Assembly: GCA_012520845.1 (NCBI GenBank)
Contig: JAAYNL010000016.1
Coordinates: forward strand, 27,716 to 91,715
Length of the DNA stretch: 64,000 bases
Source: Thermoplasmatales archaeon
GTDB taxonomy: Archaea > Thermoplasmatota > Thermoplasmata > Methanomassiliicoccales > Methanomethylophilaceae
Reading direction: 5' to 3'
Shown here: positions 7,667 through 15,206 of the stretch, piece by piece
Position numbering within the stretch: the stretch's first letter is position 1
How the letters are laid out: every line of letters begins with the position of its first letter
The notes under the pieces: generated by a model
Databases searched by the model: none
Seen by the model: the letters and a program-made list of their open reading frames with translations, nothing else
What the model was told of the DNA's origin: nothing
Made by a program: the position numbers and the translations under genes

Positions 7667-8359
7667 ATGCACACGCGCGACGGGAACAGGATCGACCCCA
7701 GGATAGCCGTGGTAGGCGTCGGCGGGGCCGGTTGCAACTTCGTTGATTACGCCACCCGTTGCGCGTCCCCCTATTACACGATAGCGATCAACACCGACCG
7801 CAAGGCGCTCGTCGCCACGAGGGCGGACAAGCGCCTGTACATCTGCAGGCGGGTGACCCGCGGGCAGGGCACGGGCGGCGACAGCCTCCTCGGCAAAAGG
7901 TGCGCCCAGGCCCACGAGGCGGACATCGCCGACACCCTGGCGGGCTTCGACGTCGTCTTCATCGTCGCGGGCCTCGGCGGCGGCACCGGCACCGGCGCCG
8001 CGCCCGTGGTTGCCGACATCGCCCAAGGCGTCGGCGCGATAACGGTCGCGGTGGCGATAACCCCCTTCGGGTTCGAGAACGCCAGGGCCAGGACCGCGCT
8101 GGTCGGTTACGGCGACCTGAAATCCAAGTGCGGCATGGTGGCGACGGTGGACAACGGCAAGGTGGCCGAGAAATTCCCCGACCTGGCGATCAAGGACCTT
8201 TTCCGCATGGTCAACGGGGCGATATCGGCGAAGCTCGCCTCCCTGGAGGACAGGATCGTCGCGGCCTTCGGGAAACAGCTCGAGGACGTTGGCGGTCTCG
8301 TCGGCGGCAGGCCGTCGATGCCCGGCGCCCACGGGATGGGTTTCGCCCAGGCGCTGTGA
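7667..8359 (+). CDS. FtsZ-like GTPase lacking the C-terminal domain
   Basis: FtsZ is a tubulin-like GTPase that builds the division ring. This protein of 230 residues carries the nucleotide-binding half: VVGVGGAGCNFVDYA at residues 13-27, GGGTGTGAAP (the tubulin signature) near residue 104, and ITPFGFENARARTA. Usual FtsZ has about 370 residues. Here the sequence leaves the family soon after the central helix (DLFRMVNGAISAKL) and ends in a short Gly-rich tail (DVGGLVGGRPSMPG). The T7 loop, which supplies the catalytic aspartate across the filament interface, is absent. It may be a non-polymerising paralogue or a truncated gene. Its tail is repeated at about 12510-12585, at the far side of the insertion. 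Confidence 0.8.
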   Translation: MHTRDGNRIDPRIAVVGVGGAGCNFVDYATRCASPYYTIAINTDRKALVATRADKRLYICRRVTRGQGTGGDSLLGKRCAQAHEADIADTLAGFDVVFIVAGLGGGTGTGAAPVVADIAQGVGAITVAVAITPFGFENARARTALVGYGDLKSKCGMVATVDNGKVAEKFPDLAIKDLFRMVNGAISAKLASLEDRIVAAFGKQLEDVGGLVGGRPSMPGAHGMGFAQAL

Positions 8360-8701
8360 CTCAGGCCCGCTTCCTTTTGGACGCCATGTACTCGTAACCC
8401 ATTTCGAAGGCCTTCAGGTTGAGGTCGACGAATTTCTTGGGCACGTTGGCGACGAGGGCGTCCTTCAGCAGGTCCTTGCCCAAGGGGAATCCCTCAGCAG
8501 CGGCGACGGCGCCGATCATGACGGCGTTGGAGGTCACGGCCTTGCCGGCCTCTATCGCGATGGACGTCGCGTCTATCGTCACCAGGTTGTCGGTCACGTC
8601 CGAGACCGCCTTGACCAGGTCGTCGATTTTGGGGTATTCCTCGAAGCCCGCGGCGACCATCGACGGGTAAACCGGATCGAGGTCCATCATGATCTTCGTG
8701 G
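8283..8701. repeat. Left direct repeat flanking the insertion (FtsZ-like tail plus iorB 3' part)
   Basis: This stretch matches 12507-12925 in the same orientation and carries the last codons of the FtsZ-like gene and the 3' part of iorB. By eye there are roughly 30 differences in about 400 bases, most at silent third positions of iorB, with a long nearly identical stretch in the middle (about 8345-8485). The pattern suggests the copies diverged in separate lineages before being brought together. Confidence 0.85.
8361..8701 (-). pseudogene. 3' fragment of iorB
   Basis: The minus strand encodes about the last 110 residues of an IorB protein (DLDPVYPSMVAAGFEEYPKI through to SKRKRA), nearly identical to the C terminus of intact IorB at 12588-13193. 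The N-terminal half, including the glycine-rich GVGGQG segment, is missing: the homology stops near 8701 and the frame then runs into unrelated DNA. It is a remnant created at the left edge of the insertion, not a working subunit. Confidence 0.85.
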
Positions 8702-8997
8702 GCTTCGTGCTCGCCTTCTTCGCCGACGCGTTGCTGTTCCACCCGCTGGCGGACGGGACGGCGGCCAGGGCGTACCACAAGGCGAGGGAGAAGACCGTCG
8801 AGCTGCTCGCCGACAAAGAGGCGATGGAAGCGTTCTTTCAGCTTGTTGAAGACGCTTGCGCCGCTCGCGGCCTTGTTGATGAGGGTAAGGTTAAGAAAGT
8901 GATAGCCTTCGCCGACGGGAACCTCGACAAGGCCAAGGAGCTGATAGACCTTTTCACGGGCGCCGACGCGCCCGCCCCGGTGGAAGGTCAGGCATGA
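8689..8997 (+). CDS. Small membrane-anchored protein of the insertion
   Basis: Protein of 102 residues. Residues 1-18 (MIFVGFVLAFFADALLFH) are hydrophobic and could be a membrane segment; the rest is helical and charged (REKTVELLADKEAMEAFFQLV). No family recognised. The first codons overlap the edge of the iorB repeat, so the N terminus may have been created or altered by the junction. The next gene starts within its stop codon (ATGA), so the two are one unit. Confidence 0.5.
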   Translation: MIFVGFVLAFFADALLFHPLADGTAARAYHKAREKTVELLADKEAMEAFFQLVEDACAARGLVDEGKVKKVIAFADGNLDKAKELIDLFTGADAPAPVEGQA

Positions 8998-9254
8998 GGA
9001 CCGTCAGCGTCCCTGTGACCACCCACATCGAGGTCCTTGTGCCCTTCGAGGAGTGCGACTACGGATACAGCGACGACACCTGCTACAGGGTCGAGGACGA
9101 TACCGCCGTCGCGACGGACGTCAGCTCCTCGGCGGCCTCCGTGCTTTACGCCGGGACCATCCTGGGGCCGGTAGCCAAATACCTGCTGAGCCTGATGGGC
9201 TTCCCCGCCGAGAAGGCGGCGGAATCCGAGGAGTCCGAAACCGTTTCACAGTGA
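8994..9254 (+). CDS. Small protein of the insertion, function unknown
   Basis: Protein of 86 residues beginning MRTVSVPVTTHIEVLVPFEE, with an acidic middle (DYGYSDDTCYRVEDD), a modestly hydrophobic segment near residues 48-68 (ASVLYAGTILGPVAKYLLSL) and an acidic tail. It overlaps the previous stop by 4 bases. I do not recognise a family. A membrane-associated viral accessory protein is possible but not shown. Confidence 0.45.
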   Translation: MRTVSVPVTTHIEVLVPFEECDYGYSDDTCYRVEDDTAVATDVSSSAASVLYAGTILGPVAKYLLSLMGFPAEKAAESEESETVSQ

Positions 9255-9413
9255 TGGGGTTCCCCCTCACTTTTTTAAGTCCCGGGCCGCGCGTCACGAT
9301 GCCCACGGTTCCCACCGACCCGGGGCACCCTCAAAAATTGCACACATACCGACATTTTTATAACCGCCCCGGACATGGGTGATTCGAGGCGGTATTACCA
9401 TTTCGCCGACCTC

Positions 9414-9443
9414 GCCGCCCCGGGCACCGTTGGCCGGGGCGGC
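9414..9443 (-). terminator. Strong hairpin after the HTH-repeat gene
   Basis: A perfect 10-bp stem, GCCGCCCCGG (9414-9423) with CCGGGGCGGC (9434-9443), loop 10 bases. It lies 5 bases beyond the stop of the minus-strand gene at 9448, so it probably ends that transcript. Confidence 0.55.
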
Positions 9444-9447
9444 TCCC

Positions 9448-10017
9448 TCAGATAAGTTTTTTGGCGGCCCACGCCACGGCGGAGCTGACCGCCCCCTTCG
9501 GCACGCCCATGATGACGTGGGCGTCGCCGTCGCACATCGTGTCGACCGCCAGGTACACCGCCTGCTTGCGAGTGAGGGCGTGCGTCATGATCCATGACGC
9601 GGCCCTGTCCCTTATCGCCTCGGTGGGCACGCCGCCGACCTCCGGCACGTCGAGCATGGCGACGATGCCCTCGAAGTCGTCGGAGACGGGCTCCGCCGCC
9701 TTCCTCTTGGCGGCGGCGAGCGGGATGTAGTAGTCGCCGTCGTTGACGCCGAAGTGCCGGTACGCCGGGGGGCCCGGCAGGGTGTCCACGGCGAGGGCGA
9801 CGGCCTGTTTGCGCGTCAGGCCGTGGCGCATGGCGAGGTCCGCCGCCAGGGGCCATACGTCCGAGACCCTGCGCCCGGCGATCTCGTCGAGCTCCCTCCT
9901 GCCGACCATGCCGTACACGTCGCAATCCGTCGGCGTGACGGTTCCGTCGCCGACGTCGTAGACCCAAAACGGCTCGCCGGGAGTGCCGGCGGGGGCGTCG
10001 ATGACGAGTTTTCTCAT
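9448..10017 (-). CDS. Protein with two helix-turn-helix-like repeats
   Basis: Protein of 189 residues with a duplicated unit. Repeat 1 holds HGLTRKQAVALAVDTLPG and then HFGVNDGDYYIPLAAAKRKA; repeat 2 holds HALTRKQAVYLAVDTMCDG and IMGVPKGAVSSAVAWAAKKL. The spacing LT..QA...A then GV..G.V..A...A.KK resembles the Tfx / sigma region 4 helix-turn-helix (LT..Q..VL, then LG.S...V...A..KL). The same unit occurs once in the gene at 10943. A DNA-binding regulator of the virus-like island is the likeliest role; the match is by pattern only. Confidence 0.5.
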   Translation of the reverse strand: MRKLVIDAPAGTPGEPFWVYDVGDGTVTPTDCDVYGMVGRRELDEIAGRRVSDVWPLAADLAMRHGLTRKQAVALAVDTLPGPPAYRHFGVNDGDYYIPLAAAKRKAAEPVSDDFEGIVAMLDVPEVGGVPTEAIRDRAASWIMTHALTRKQAVYLAVDTMCDGDAHVIMGVPKGAVSSAVAWAAKKLI

Positions 10018-10063
10018 AATCGGAAATGATTGTAGGATTATAAGAAAGGGTACGTTAAAGCCT

Positions 10064-10447
10064 ATGTTGACGGGAGGTTTTTGCCTCTGGCGTGGGACGC
10101 TGGCTGGGGATTTGATAATTGATAGGGTTTTGCCGAGATACAATCTCAGACACTCAACGTTAGACGCCGTTGCGATGCAAACCGGCATCACCGAAGCCGG
10201 CTCCGTTACACATAGGGATAAAAACAACGTGATGTTGGGCACCCTCAATTCGATGGTGACCGCAAACTTCCGTGAGTTGACAATGAATGTCAATAATAGG
10301 ATGGGATGGAGAGGGATGGCGTTCGTCGCGCAAGACGATGGTTACTCTTATTGTAAGATTCCGACGCCCGACGCCAACGCTACTGAACAGGAAACGGTGA
10401 ACGCAGCCTGGATCAGGAATTACGTCCAGTCGGTCCTCAATCCCTAA
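10064..10447 (+). CDS. Tail-fibre C-terminal fragment A
   Basis: An open frame of 127 residues starts in the inverted repeat and ends with PTPDANATEQETVNAAWIRN, a typical tail-fibre end. The repeat also reads KAYVDGRFLPLA in another frame, a common phage fibre motif before a GGTLTG-like stretch. That frame stops soon (near 10118), while GTLAGDLIIDRV lies in the annotated frame. One extra base near 10093 would explain this, so the copy may be frameshifted. No N-terminal fibre domain is attached. Confidence 0.55.
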   Translation: MLTGGFCLWRGTLAGDLIIDRVLPRYNLRHSTLDAVAMQTGITEAGSVTHRDKNNVMLGTLNSMVTANFRELTMNVNNRMGWRGMAFVAQDDGYSYCKIPTPDANATEQETVNAAWIRNYVQSVLNP

Positions 10448-10864
10448 TCAGACCAAACTCAGGCTTTGCAGCAACAACCTGACCCATTTTGTCGTGGCTA
10501 TCGTGTCGTCGTTGTGGTGCAACGGCACCGTGGGGGCAAACCCTCTGTTCTTGGGGTTGTCTGCGGTATGGTTTATGTATGCTATCACGCCAATGTCAGC
10601 GGACACCATATTACCACCCGAGTCCTCGGTATATGAGGAAATATGCGTAATGGTGTTGCCGTCGTGCGCCACTCGATATTGTCCTATGATTTTATCGTCT
10701 TTGTCAAACGTCCTATCCCACCTTCCCCTCTTCCATCCGTCGAACACCCCTCTGGTTATGCCACGGCGGTACGTTAAAAACGATTGCGTCGAACTCGAAT
10801 CCAATGTCAAGTGACCCGAAGAGAGTCTGATCGTGCCCGAAAGTACGCCCCTTGTTAAAGGCAA
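10448..10864 (-). CDS. Tail-fibre C-terminal fragment B
   Basis: Convergent with fragment A; the stop codons are adjacent. It reads VDGRFLPLTRGVLSGTIRLS from the inverted repeat and ends TIATTKWVRLLLQSLSLV, matching the A-T-T-x-W-V ending of phage tail fibres. A middle segment, GWKRGRWDRTFDKDDKIIGQ, is not similar to fragment A. The TTG at 10864 is the first possible start; the frame stays open a little upstream but without a clear start, as expected for a parked C-terminal variant that needs an N-terminal part from elsewhere. Confidence 0.6.
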   Translation of the reverse strand: MPLTRGVLSGTIRLSSGHLTLDSSSTQSFLTYRRGITRGVFDGWKRGRWDRTFDKDDKIIGQYRVAHDGNTITHISSYTEDSGGNMVSADIGVIAYINHTADNPKNRGFAPTVPLHHNDDTIATTKWVRLLLQSLSLV

Positions 10865-10942
10865 AAACCTCCCGTCAACATAGGATTTTACGTCCCGTGA
10901 AAAATCATATGAGAAACAATATGAAAGGGTTTGCCGACGGCC

Positions 10943-11212
10943 TCACCGGACCATCTTCTTCCTGGCCGCCTGCAACGCGACGGTGACGCTCCCGGAGTTC
11001 ACGCCGAATATCCACCAGAGTGTCTTTTTGGGGCGTTGCTCGTCCGCCGCCACGTACATCGCCTGCATCCTCGTCAGGTCGTGCCGGAAGAACAACTCCG
11101 CCATGCGCTCGCGGGCCTTCGCCGCGTCCAGGCCGCGGAACCTTCCCACGCGAGGATACAGGAACACGGCCTCGGGGCCGTACCCGGCGAAGCCGTCCCT
11201 GCCGAAGGGAAT
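10943..11212 (-). CDS. Single helix-turn-helix-like repeat protein
   Basis: About 90 residues; the C-terminal half, HDLTRMQAMYVAADEQRPKK followed by WIFGVNSGSVTVALQAARKK, is the same unit found twice in the 9448-10017 protein. No ATG, GTG or TTG fits well at the N terminus, so the start is uncertain; ATT at 11212 follows the first conserved residues. It may be the truncated partner of the other repeat gene, and the pair brackets the tail-fibre cassette. Confidence 0.4.
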   Translation of the reverse strand: MPFGRDGFAGYGPEAVFLYPRVGRFRGLDAAKARERMAELFFRHDLTRMQAMYVAADEQRPKKTLWWIFGVNSGSVTVALQAARKKMVR

Positions 11213-11298
11213 GCTTAGCGTTGGACGAAGTAATGAAAGGTCCGTGGAAGGTTTTTGAAAGATCGGGCAATGTTGGGCAATGTCAGGGGAATGTCGAT

Positions 11299-11859
11299 TC
11301 AGTAATCCCGCGTCCAGATCGGCCCGTCGCCGGGGTTGAGGACGGGTGGGGCGTAGTCGGGGCCGTGGCCGAAGTGGTCGACCCATTGGTATCTGGCGTC
11401 GGTGTACCACGGCGGGCGGACGTTGACGATGTTGCCATCCGTGTCGGTGTACGCAACGTATGCGAGGTACAGTTCCCGGGATTCGCCGGGCGGGATGTAG
11501 AAGGTGGCGGACGGCTCCCAGTTTTTCACGTCGCGCCACGCGCCGTACATCCACGCCTCCTCCGTGCCGAAAAGCAGCGGCCAACTGTCCTTGTCCGGGG
11601 CCTTGCGCAGGATCGTCTCGTCGGTGTTGTTGAGCAGGTACACCTTGATAACCACATGGGCGTGGCCCACGGGCAGGCCGCATGACGCTCCCGGACCATA
11701 TTCCCTGACGTACACGTTGGACTGTTCCGGGTAGTAGACTTCCCAGTCGTAATACAGGTCGACGGGTTCCTCTTTGTCGAAGGCCCCGAGGCCGTAGGCC
11801 GCCAGCGCGACCAACGCCGCGGCGATGATTGCCGTCAACGCCATCACCCACCTGTCCAT
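11299..11859 (-). CDS. Membrane-anchored extracytoplasmic protein of the insertion
   Basis: Protein of 186 residues. Residues 5-26 (VMALTAIIAAALVALAAYGL) form an N-terminal membrane anchor or signal. The rest is rich in Tyr, Trp and Pro and probably beta-stranded (VHVVIKVYLLNN-type strands, FYIPPGESRELYLAYVAY). No family recognised. Position between the HTH-repeat gene and a tail-like protein suggests it belongs to the virus-like island, perhaps altering the host surface, but that is inference. Confidence 0.5.
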   Translation of the reverse strand: MDRWVMALTAIIAAALVALAAYGLGAFDKEEPVDLYYDWEVYYPEQSNVYVREYGPGASCGLPVGHAHVVIKVYLLNNTDETILRKAPDKDSWPLLFGTEEAWMYGAWRDVKNWEPSATFYIPPGESRELYLAYVAYTDTDGNIVNVRPPWYTDARYQWVDHFGHGPDYAPPVLNPGDGPIWTRDY

Positions 11860-11892
11860 GCGGGTCGTACCGCCCGCCGAGGATATAATGCC

Positions 11893-12498
11893 TTACGGCA
11901 GCGGTGCGTTGACGCCGACGGTCAGAGTCTGCCCTCTGTAGAAGTCGGGCCTTCTCGGTTCCGGTATTTGGATCCACGCGCCGCCGTTTACCTGGACCTC
12001 TATAACCGCATGGGCGTCGGTGGTGGAATCGGTCGTGGAAGTGTTGAACGTCCCCTGGATGAACGCCCGGCCCAACGGCTGAACTTGAACGACCGTCACC
12101 GACGAGGAATCCGCTGTGGGCGTTTGCGCACCTTTTTGATATTTGATTTTCATGGCGTTCCCCGACCCCAGGATCGTCTGCGCCGTCTCCGTCTTGACGT
12201 AGACGTACTGGTTCTTACACGCGGTCGCGTCCGTGGCGATGTCCCCGGCGGCGTTGGCCGCCTTCCTGGCGTCGCCTATGGCGTTGCCGTATGCGAGCGA
12301 CGCGGTGTTGAGGCGGACCGTCGTCGTCGGGTCGTTGAGGTCGTACACGGCCTCGACCACGCGGGCCTTATGGCCCGACATGCCGTACTCCGGGTGGTCG
12401 ACGGCCACGGCCATCGGCCTCGTCTTACGTTCACCGTTCTCCTCGTAGGACAGGTTGCCGAGGACGGTCACTTTGTTGACCTTGCGTCTGGCCGTCAT
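11893..12498 (-). CDS. Tail or host-recognition protein fragment
   Basis: Protein of 201 residues with the composition of a virion structural protein: many Thr, Ser, Ala, Asn and Gly. It contains VYDLNDPTTTVRLNTASLAY, then a helical stretch (GNAIGDARKAANAAGDIATD), and ends in a beta-rich part with GGAWIQIPEPRRPDFYRGQ. The first in-frame ATG (12498) lies just beside the repeat boundary near 12507, and the frame continues into the antisense of the FtsZ tail, so the natural N terminus may have been lost at the junction. Virion role is inference from composition and neighbours. Confidence 0.45.
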   Translation of the reverse strand: MTARRKVNKVTVLGNLSYEENGERKTRPMAVAVDHPEYGMSGHKARVVEAVYDLNDPTTTVRLNTASLAYGNAIGDARKAANAAGDIATDATACKNQYVYVKTETAQTILGSGNAMKIKYQKGAQTPTADSSSVTVVQVQPLGRAFIQGTFNTSTTDSTTDAHAVIEVQVNGGAWIQIPEPRRPDFYRGQTLTVGVNAPLP

Positions 12499-12506
12499 CG
12501 ACAGCG

Positions 12507-12925
12507 ATAAGGACGTGGGCGGCCTCATCGGCGGCAGGCCGTCCATGCCCGGCACCCACGGGATGGGTTTCGCCCAGGCGCTGTGACTCAGGCCCGCTTC
12601 CTTTTGGACGACATGTATTCGTAACCCATTTCGAAGGCCTTCAGGTTGAGGTCGACGAATTTCTTGGGCACGTTGGCGACGAGGGCGTCCTTCAGCAGGT
12701 CCTTGCCCAGGGGGAACCCCTCGGCGGCCGCGACGGCGCCTATCATTACCGCGTTGGCGGTGACGGCCTTGCCGGCCTCTATCGCAATGGACGTGGCGTC
12801 TATCGTGACCAGGTTGTCGGTCACGTCGGAGACGGCCTTGACCAGATCGTCTATTTTGGGATACTCCTCGAAACCAGCGGCCACCATCGACGGGTAGACC
12901 GGGTCCAGGTTCATCAGGACCTTGG
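12507..12925. repeat. Right direct repeat flanking the insertion
   Basis: Second copy of the segment at 8283-8701. It holds a 25-codon remnant in frame with the FtsZ-like tail (DVGGLIGGRPSMPGTHGMGF then stop at 12587) and the 3' part of the intact iorB. Upstream of DVGG the two copies share nothing. Confidence 0.85.
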
Positions 12926-13193
12926 TGTCCTTGTTGGCCAGGTTCAGGTTCCTGCAGGTCTCGACCGGTTCGAACCCCATGAGCAGGTCCGCCCCGCCGG
13001 CGGCCTCCAACGGGCTGTGAACGCCGTCGCCGAAGCGCAGGGTGCAGAGCACGGTGCCGCCCCTCTGGGCCATGCCGTGGACCTCGCTCATCGCCACCCT
13101 GTGGCCCGCCTCCATCGCGGCGGTGCCCAGGACCATCGACGCCAGGAGGACCCCCTGGCCGCCCACGCCCACGATCTGTATGGAATACTTCAT
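12588..13193 (-). CDS. iorB: Indolepyruvate ferredoxin oxidoreductase, beta subunit
   Basis: Partner of IorA in the thiamine-diphosphate enzyme that oxidatively decarboxylates aryl pyruvates (from Trp, Phe, Tyr) to aryl acyl-CoA and reduces ferredoxin. It has 201 residues, the usual size, starting MKYSIQIVGVGGQGVLLASM with the family's glycine-rich loop, followed by VAMSEVHGMAQRGGTV. Start and IorA stop overlap as ATGA. Its last 110 codons exist as a second, separated copy at 8361-8701. Confidence 0.93.
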   Translation of the reverse strand: MKYSIQIVGVGGQGVLLASMVLGTAAMEAGHRVAMSEVHGMAQRGGTVLCTLRFGDGVHSPLEAAGGADLLMGFEPVETCRNLNLANKDTKVLMNLDPVYPSMVAAGFEEYPKIDDLVKAVSDVTDNLVTIDATSIAIEAGKAVTANAVMIGAVAAAEGFPLGKDLLKDALVANVPKKFVDLNLKAFEMGYEYMSSKRKRA

Positions 13194-15004
13194 TTTACCA
13201 CCTTTATCGCGCCCTTGGGGCAGACGCTGACGCACATCCCGCACCCGATGCATTGCAGTTCGTCCACGGACACGTCGTCGCCCTTCTTCTGCAGCGCGGG
13301 GCAGGCGATCGTCCTCAGGCAAATGTGACAGCGGATGCAGGCGTCCTGGTCCACCTCGCACAGCCTTGGTTCGAGGGCCTTCCTCTTCCTGAGCTCCAGG
13401 GGGCATGCCCTCTTGGAGATGACCACGGACACCCCGTCGGTGGCCAACGCCCTTTCCATGGCCGCGGCGGAGGCCTTGACGTCATAGGGGTCGACGACCT
13501 CCAGGAAGTCGACGCCGACGCTCCTGACGATGGCCTCGATGTCCAGGGGCTCGGTGGATATGCCGCCGAAGTCCCTTCCCGTGCCGGGGTTGGGCTGGTG
13601 GCCGGTCATGGCCGTGGCCCTGTTGTCCAGGATGACCATGGTGAGCTTGTGGTTGTTGAATTTCGCCGAGACGAGCGGCGGGAGCCCGGCGTGGAAGAAC
13701 GTGGAATCCCCGATGAAAGCTATGGGCATCTGGTCCGTCGCCTTGGAGAAACCTCCGGCGGCCCCCGCGCCGCCGCCCATGCACACGATGAAGTCCGCGG
13801 TGCCGAACGGCGGCTGCACGCCGAGGGTGTAGCAGCCTATGTCGGAGCAGTAGACGACGTCCCTCTTGCCCACGGCCTTCTTGGTCGCGGCGTAGATGCC
13901 GCGGTGGGGGCACCCGGCGCAAAGGGTAGGCGGCCTCCCCGGGAGTTCGACGTCGGGCAACGGCAGCGGTTCCGGGCCCTTCTCGACGTCGACGAGCCCC
14001 GAAAGCCTGCGCATGGTCTCCGGGGAGTATTCCCATTCCATGGGCAGGTGGCCGCTCCTCTTGCCGTAAACCGGTACGGACAGGCCCTTCTGGGCGCATA
14101 TCCGCAGCACCTGGTCCTCAAGGAACGGCTCCAGCTCCTCGGCCACGATTATCTTCTCCTTGCCCGCGATGAAATCCGCGATTTTCTTCTCTGGCAGGGG
14201 GTTGGTGAAACCCAGCTTCAGTATGGAGACGCCCGGCAGGCCCTCCTTGACGTAGTTGTAGGCGGCCCCGGACGTTATGACGCCGACGGGCCCCTCGCCC
14301 TCGACGCGGTTCAACGGCGACTTTTCGGACATGGCCATCGCCTTGGCGTTCAACTCCAGGAGCCTCACGCGGTTCCTCTTGGCGAATGCGGGGACGTTGA
14401 CGAACCTCTGGACGTCCTTCTCGAAGCGTCCCTTCGCCTTCGCCTCCGCCATGGGGCCGTACTCGACGATGCCCCGGGCGTGGTTCACCCTGGTTGTCGT
14501 CCTGTAGAGCACGGGCATGCCGAGCTCCTCGGATATGTCGTAGGCGGCCGGGACCATGTCCTTGGCCTCCGCCGGCGTCGACGGCTCCACCATCGGGATC
14601 AACGCCAGTTTGGAATAGATTCTGTTGTCCTGTTCGTTCTGGGAACTGTGGCAGGACGGGTCGTCGGCGGACATCAGCAGCAGTCCGCCCCTGACGCCCG
14701 AATAGGCCAGGGTCATGAGCGGGTCGGCGGCGACGTTGACGCCGACGTGCTTCATGAACACGAAGGAGCGCACGCCCGACGCGGCCGCGGCGGCGGCGGC
14801 CTCGAAGGCCACCTTCTCGTTCGTGGAGAACTCGAAATACATGCCGACCTTGTCGGCCATCTTCTCCAGCAGGTTGCCCACCTCCGAGGACGGGGTCCCC
14901 GGGTACGTGGACGCGAACCCCACCCCCGCCTCCATGAGCCCGCGGGTTATGGCCTCGTTGCCCAGCAGCAGGTCCCTGCCGCCCTTCGATAGAATGTCCG
15001 CCAT
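13190..15004 (-). CDS. iorA: Indolepyruvate ferredoxin oxidoreductase, alpha subunit
   Basis: Large subunit of the IOR complex, 604 residues. The N-terminal pyrimidine-binding domain includes STYPGTPSSEVGN; the thiamine-diphosphate domain includes GCPHRGIYAATKKA, GDSTFFHAGLPPL and NRATAMTGHQPNPG. The C terminus carries two 4Fe-4S cysteine clusters: CIRCHICLRTIACP and CIGCGMCVSVCPKG. The ATG at 15004 has GGAGGATC ahead of it; an in-frame ATG at 15043 would add 13 unconserved residues. In archaea this enzyme works in aromatic amino acid use or, in reverse, in making aryl pyruvates. Confidence 0.95.
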   Translation of the reverse strand: MADILSKGGRDLLLGNEAITRGLMEAGVGFASTYPGTPSSEVGNLLEKMADKVGMYFEFSTNEKVAFEAAAAAAASGVRSFVFMKHVGVNVAADPLMTLAYSGVRGGLLLMSADDPSCHSSQNEQDNRIYSKLALIPMVEPSTPAEAKDMVPAAYDISEELGMPVLYRTTTRVNHARGIVEYGPMAEAKAKGRFEKDVQRFVNVPAFAKRNRVRLLELNAKAMAMSEKSPLNRVEGEGPVGVITSGAAYNYVKEGLPGVSILKLGFTNPLPEKKIADFIAGKEKIIVAEELEPFLEDQVLRICAQKGLSVPVYGKRSGHLPMEWEYSPETMRRLSGLVDVEKGPEPLPLPDVELPGRPPTLCAGCPHRGIYAATKKAVGKRDVVYCSDIGCYTLGVQPPFGTADFIVCMGGGAGAAGGFSKATDQMPIAFIGDSTFFHAGLPPLVSAKFNNHKLTMVILDNRATAMTGHQPNPGTGRDFGGISTEPLDIEAIVRSVGVDFLEVVDPYDVKASAAAMERALATDGVSVVISKRACPLELRKRKALEPRLCEVDQDACIRCHICLRTIACPALQKKGDDVSVDELQCIGCGMCVSVCPKGAIKVVK

Positions 15005-15206
15005 CTGATCCTCCTCAGGCACCGACGATTGGTTGCATCCCATTTATGGTTATCTGATTAAGAATGCCATGTTTGGTAGGAGACACGATATCGAGGATTT
15101 GGCTACCAGTAAATTGGGAACGCTGGTCATTCTTTTACATGATTAATTGAATGATTATCGATGCCAGTCTCAAAAATAAATATATACCAAATATATTATC
15201 TATATG

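Larger units (their letters stand above)
10061..10884. repeat. 26-bp perfect inverted repeats bounding a two-gene cassette
   Basis: Positions 10061-10086 and 10859-10884 are exact reverse complements over 26 bases; the outer arms read CCTATGTTGACGGGAGGTTT. Similarity continues weakly outwards (ACGTTAAAG against ACGTAAAAT). Each repeat begins the coding sequence of one of two convergent genes. This is the geometry of invertible tail-fibre segments, where a recombinase flips the segment to swap fibre tips. No recombinase gene is in the window. Confidence 0.75.
8701..12507. mobile_element. Virus-like insertion between duplicated iorB ends
   Basis: About 3.8 kb that separates two direct copies of the FtsZ-tail/iorB-3' segment. 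It contains small proteins with no household function, two tail-fibre fragments, a further tail-like protein, Tfx/sigma-region-4-like helix-turn-helix repeats, and an AT-richer core (about 10020-10900). No integrase, terminase, capsid or portal gene is visible, so it is a partial provirus or virus-derived island. The long imperfect direct repeats fit single-crossover (Campbell-type) integration of a circle carrying a host-like segment better than site-specific integration into a tRNA. Confidence 0.65.

Noticed and set aside
9370..9450. A 26-codon plus-strand ORF starting at about 9374 after a TATA-like element
   Set aside because: Too short, and it runs through the terminator hairpin at 9414-9443; no conserved pattern.
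13253..14992. A 579-codon plus-strand open frame antisense to iorA
   Set aside because: Low-complexity Val/Arg/Gly/His composition with no domain; iorA on the other strand explains the region.
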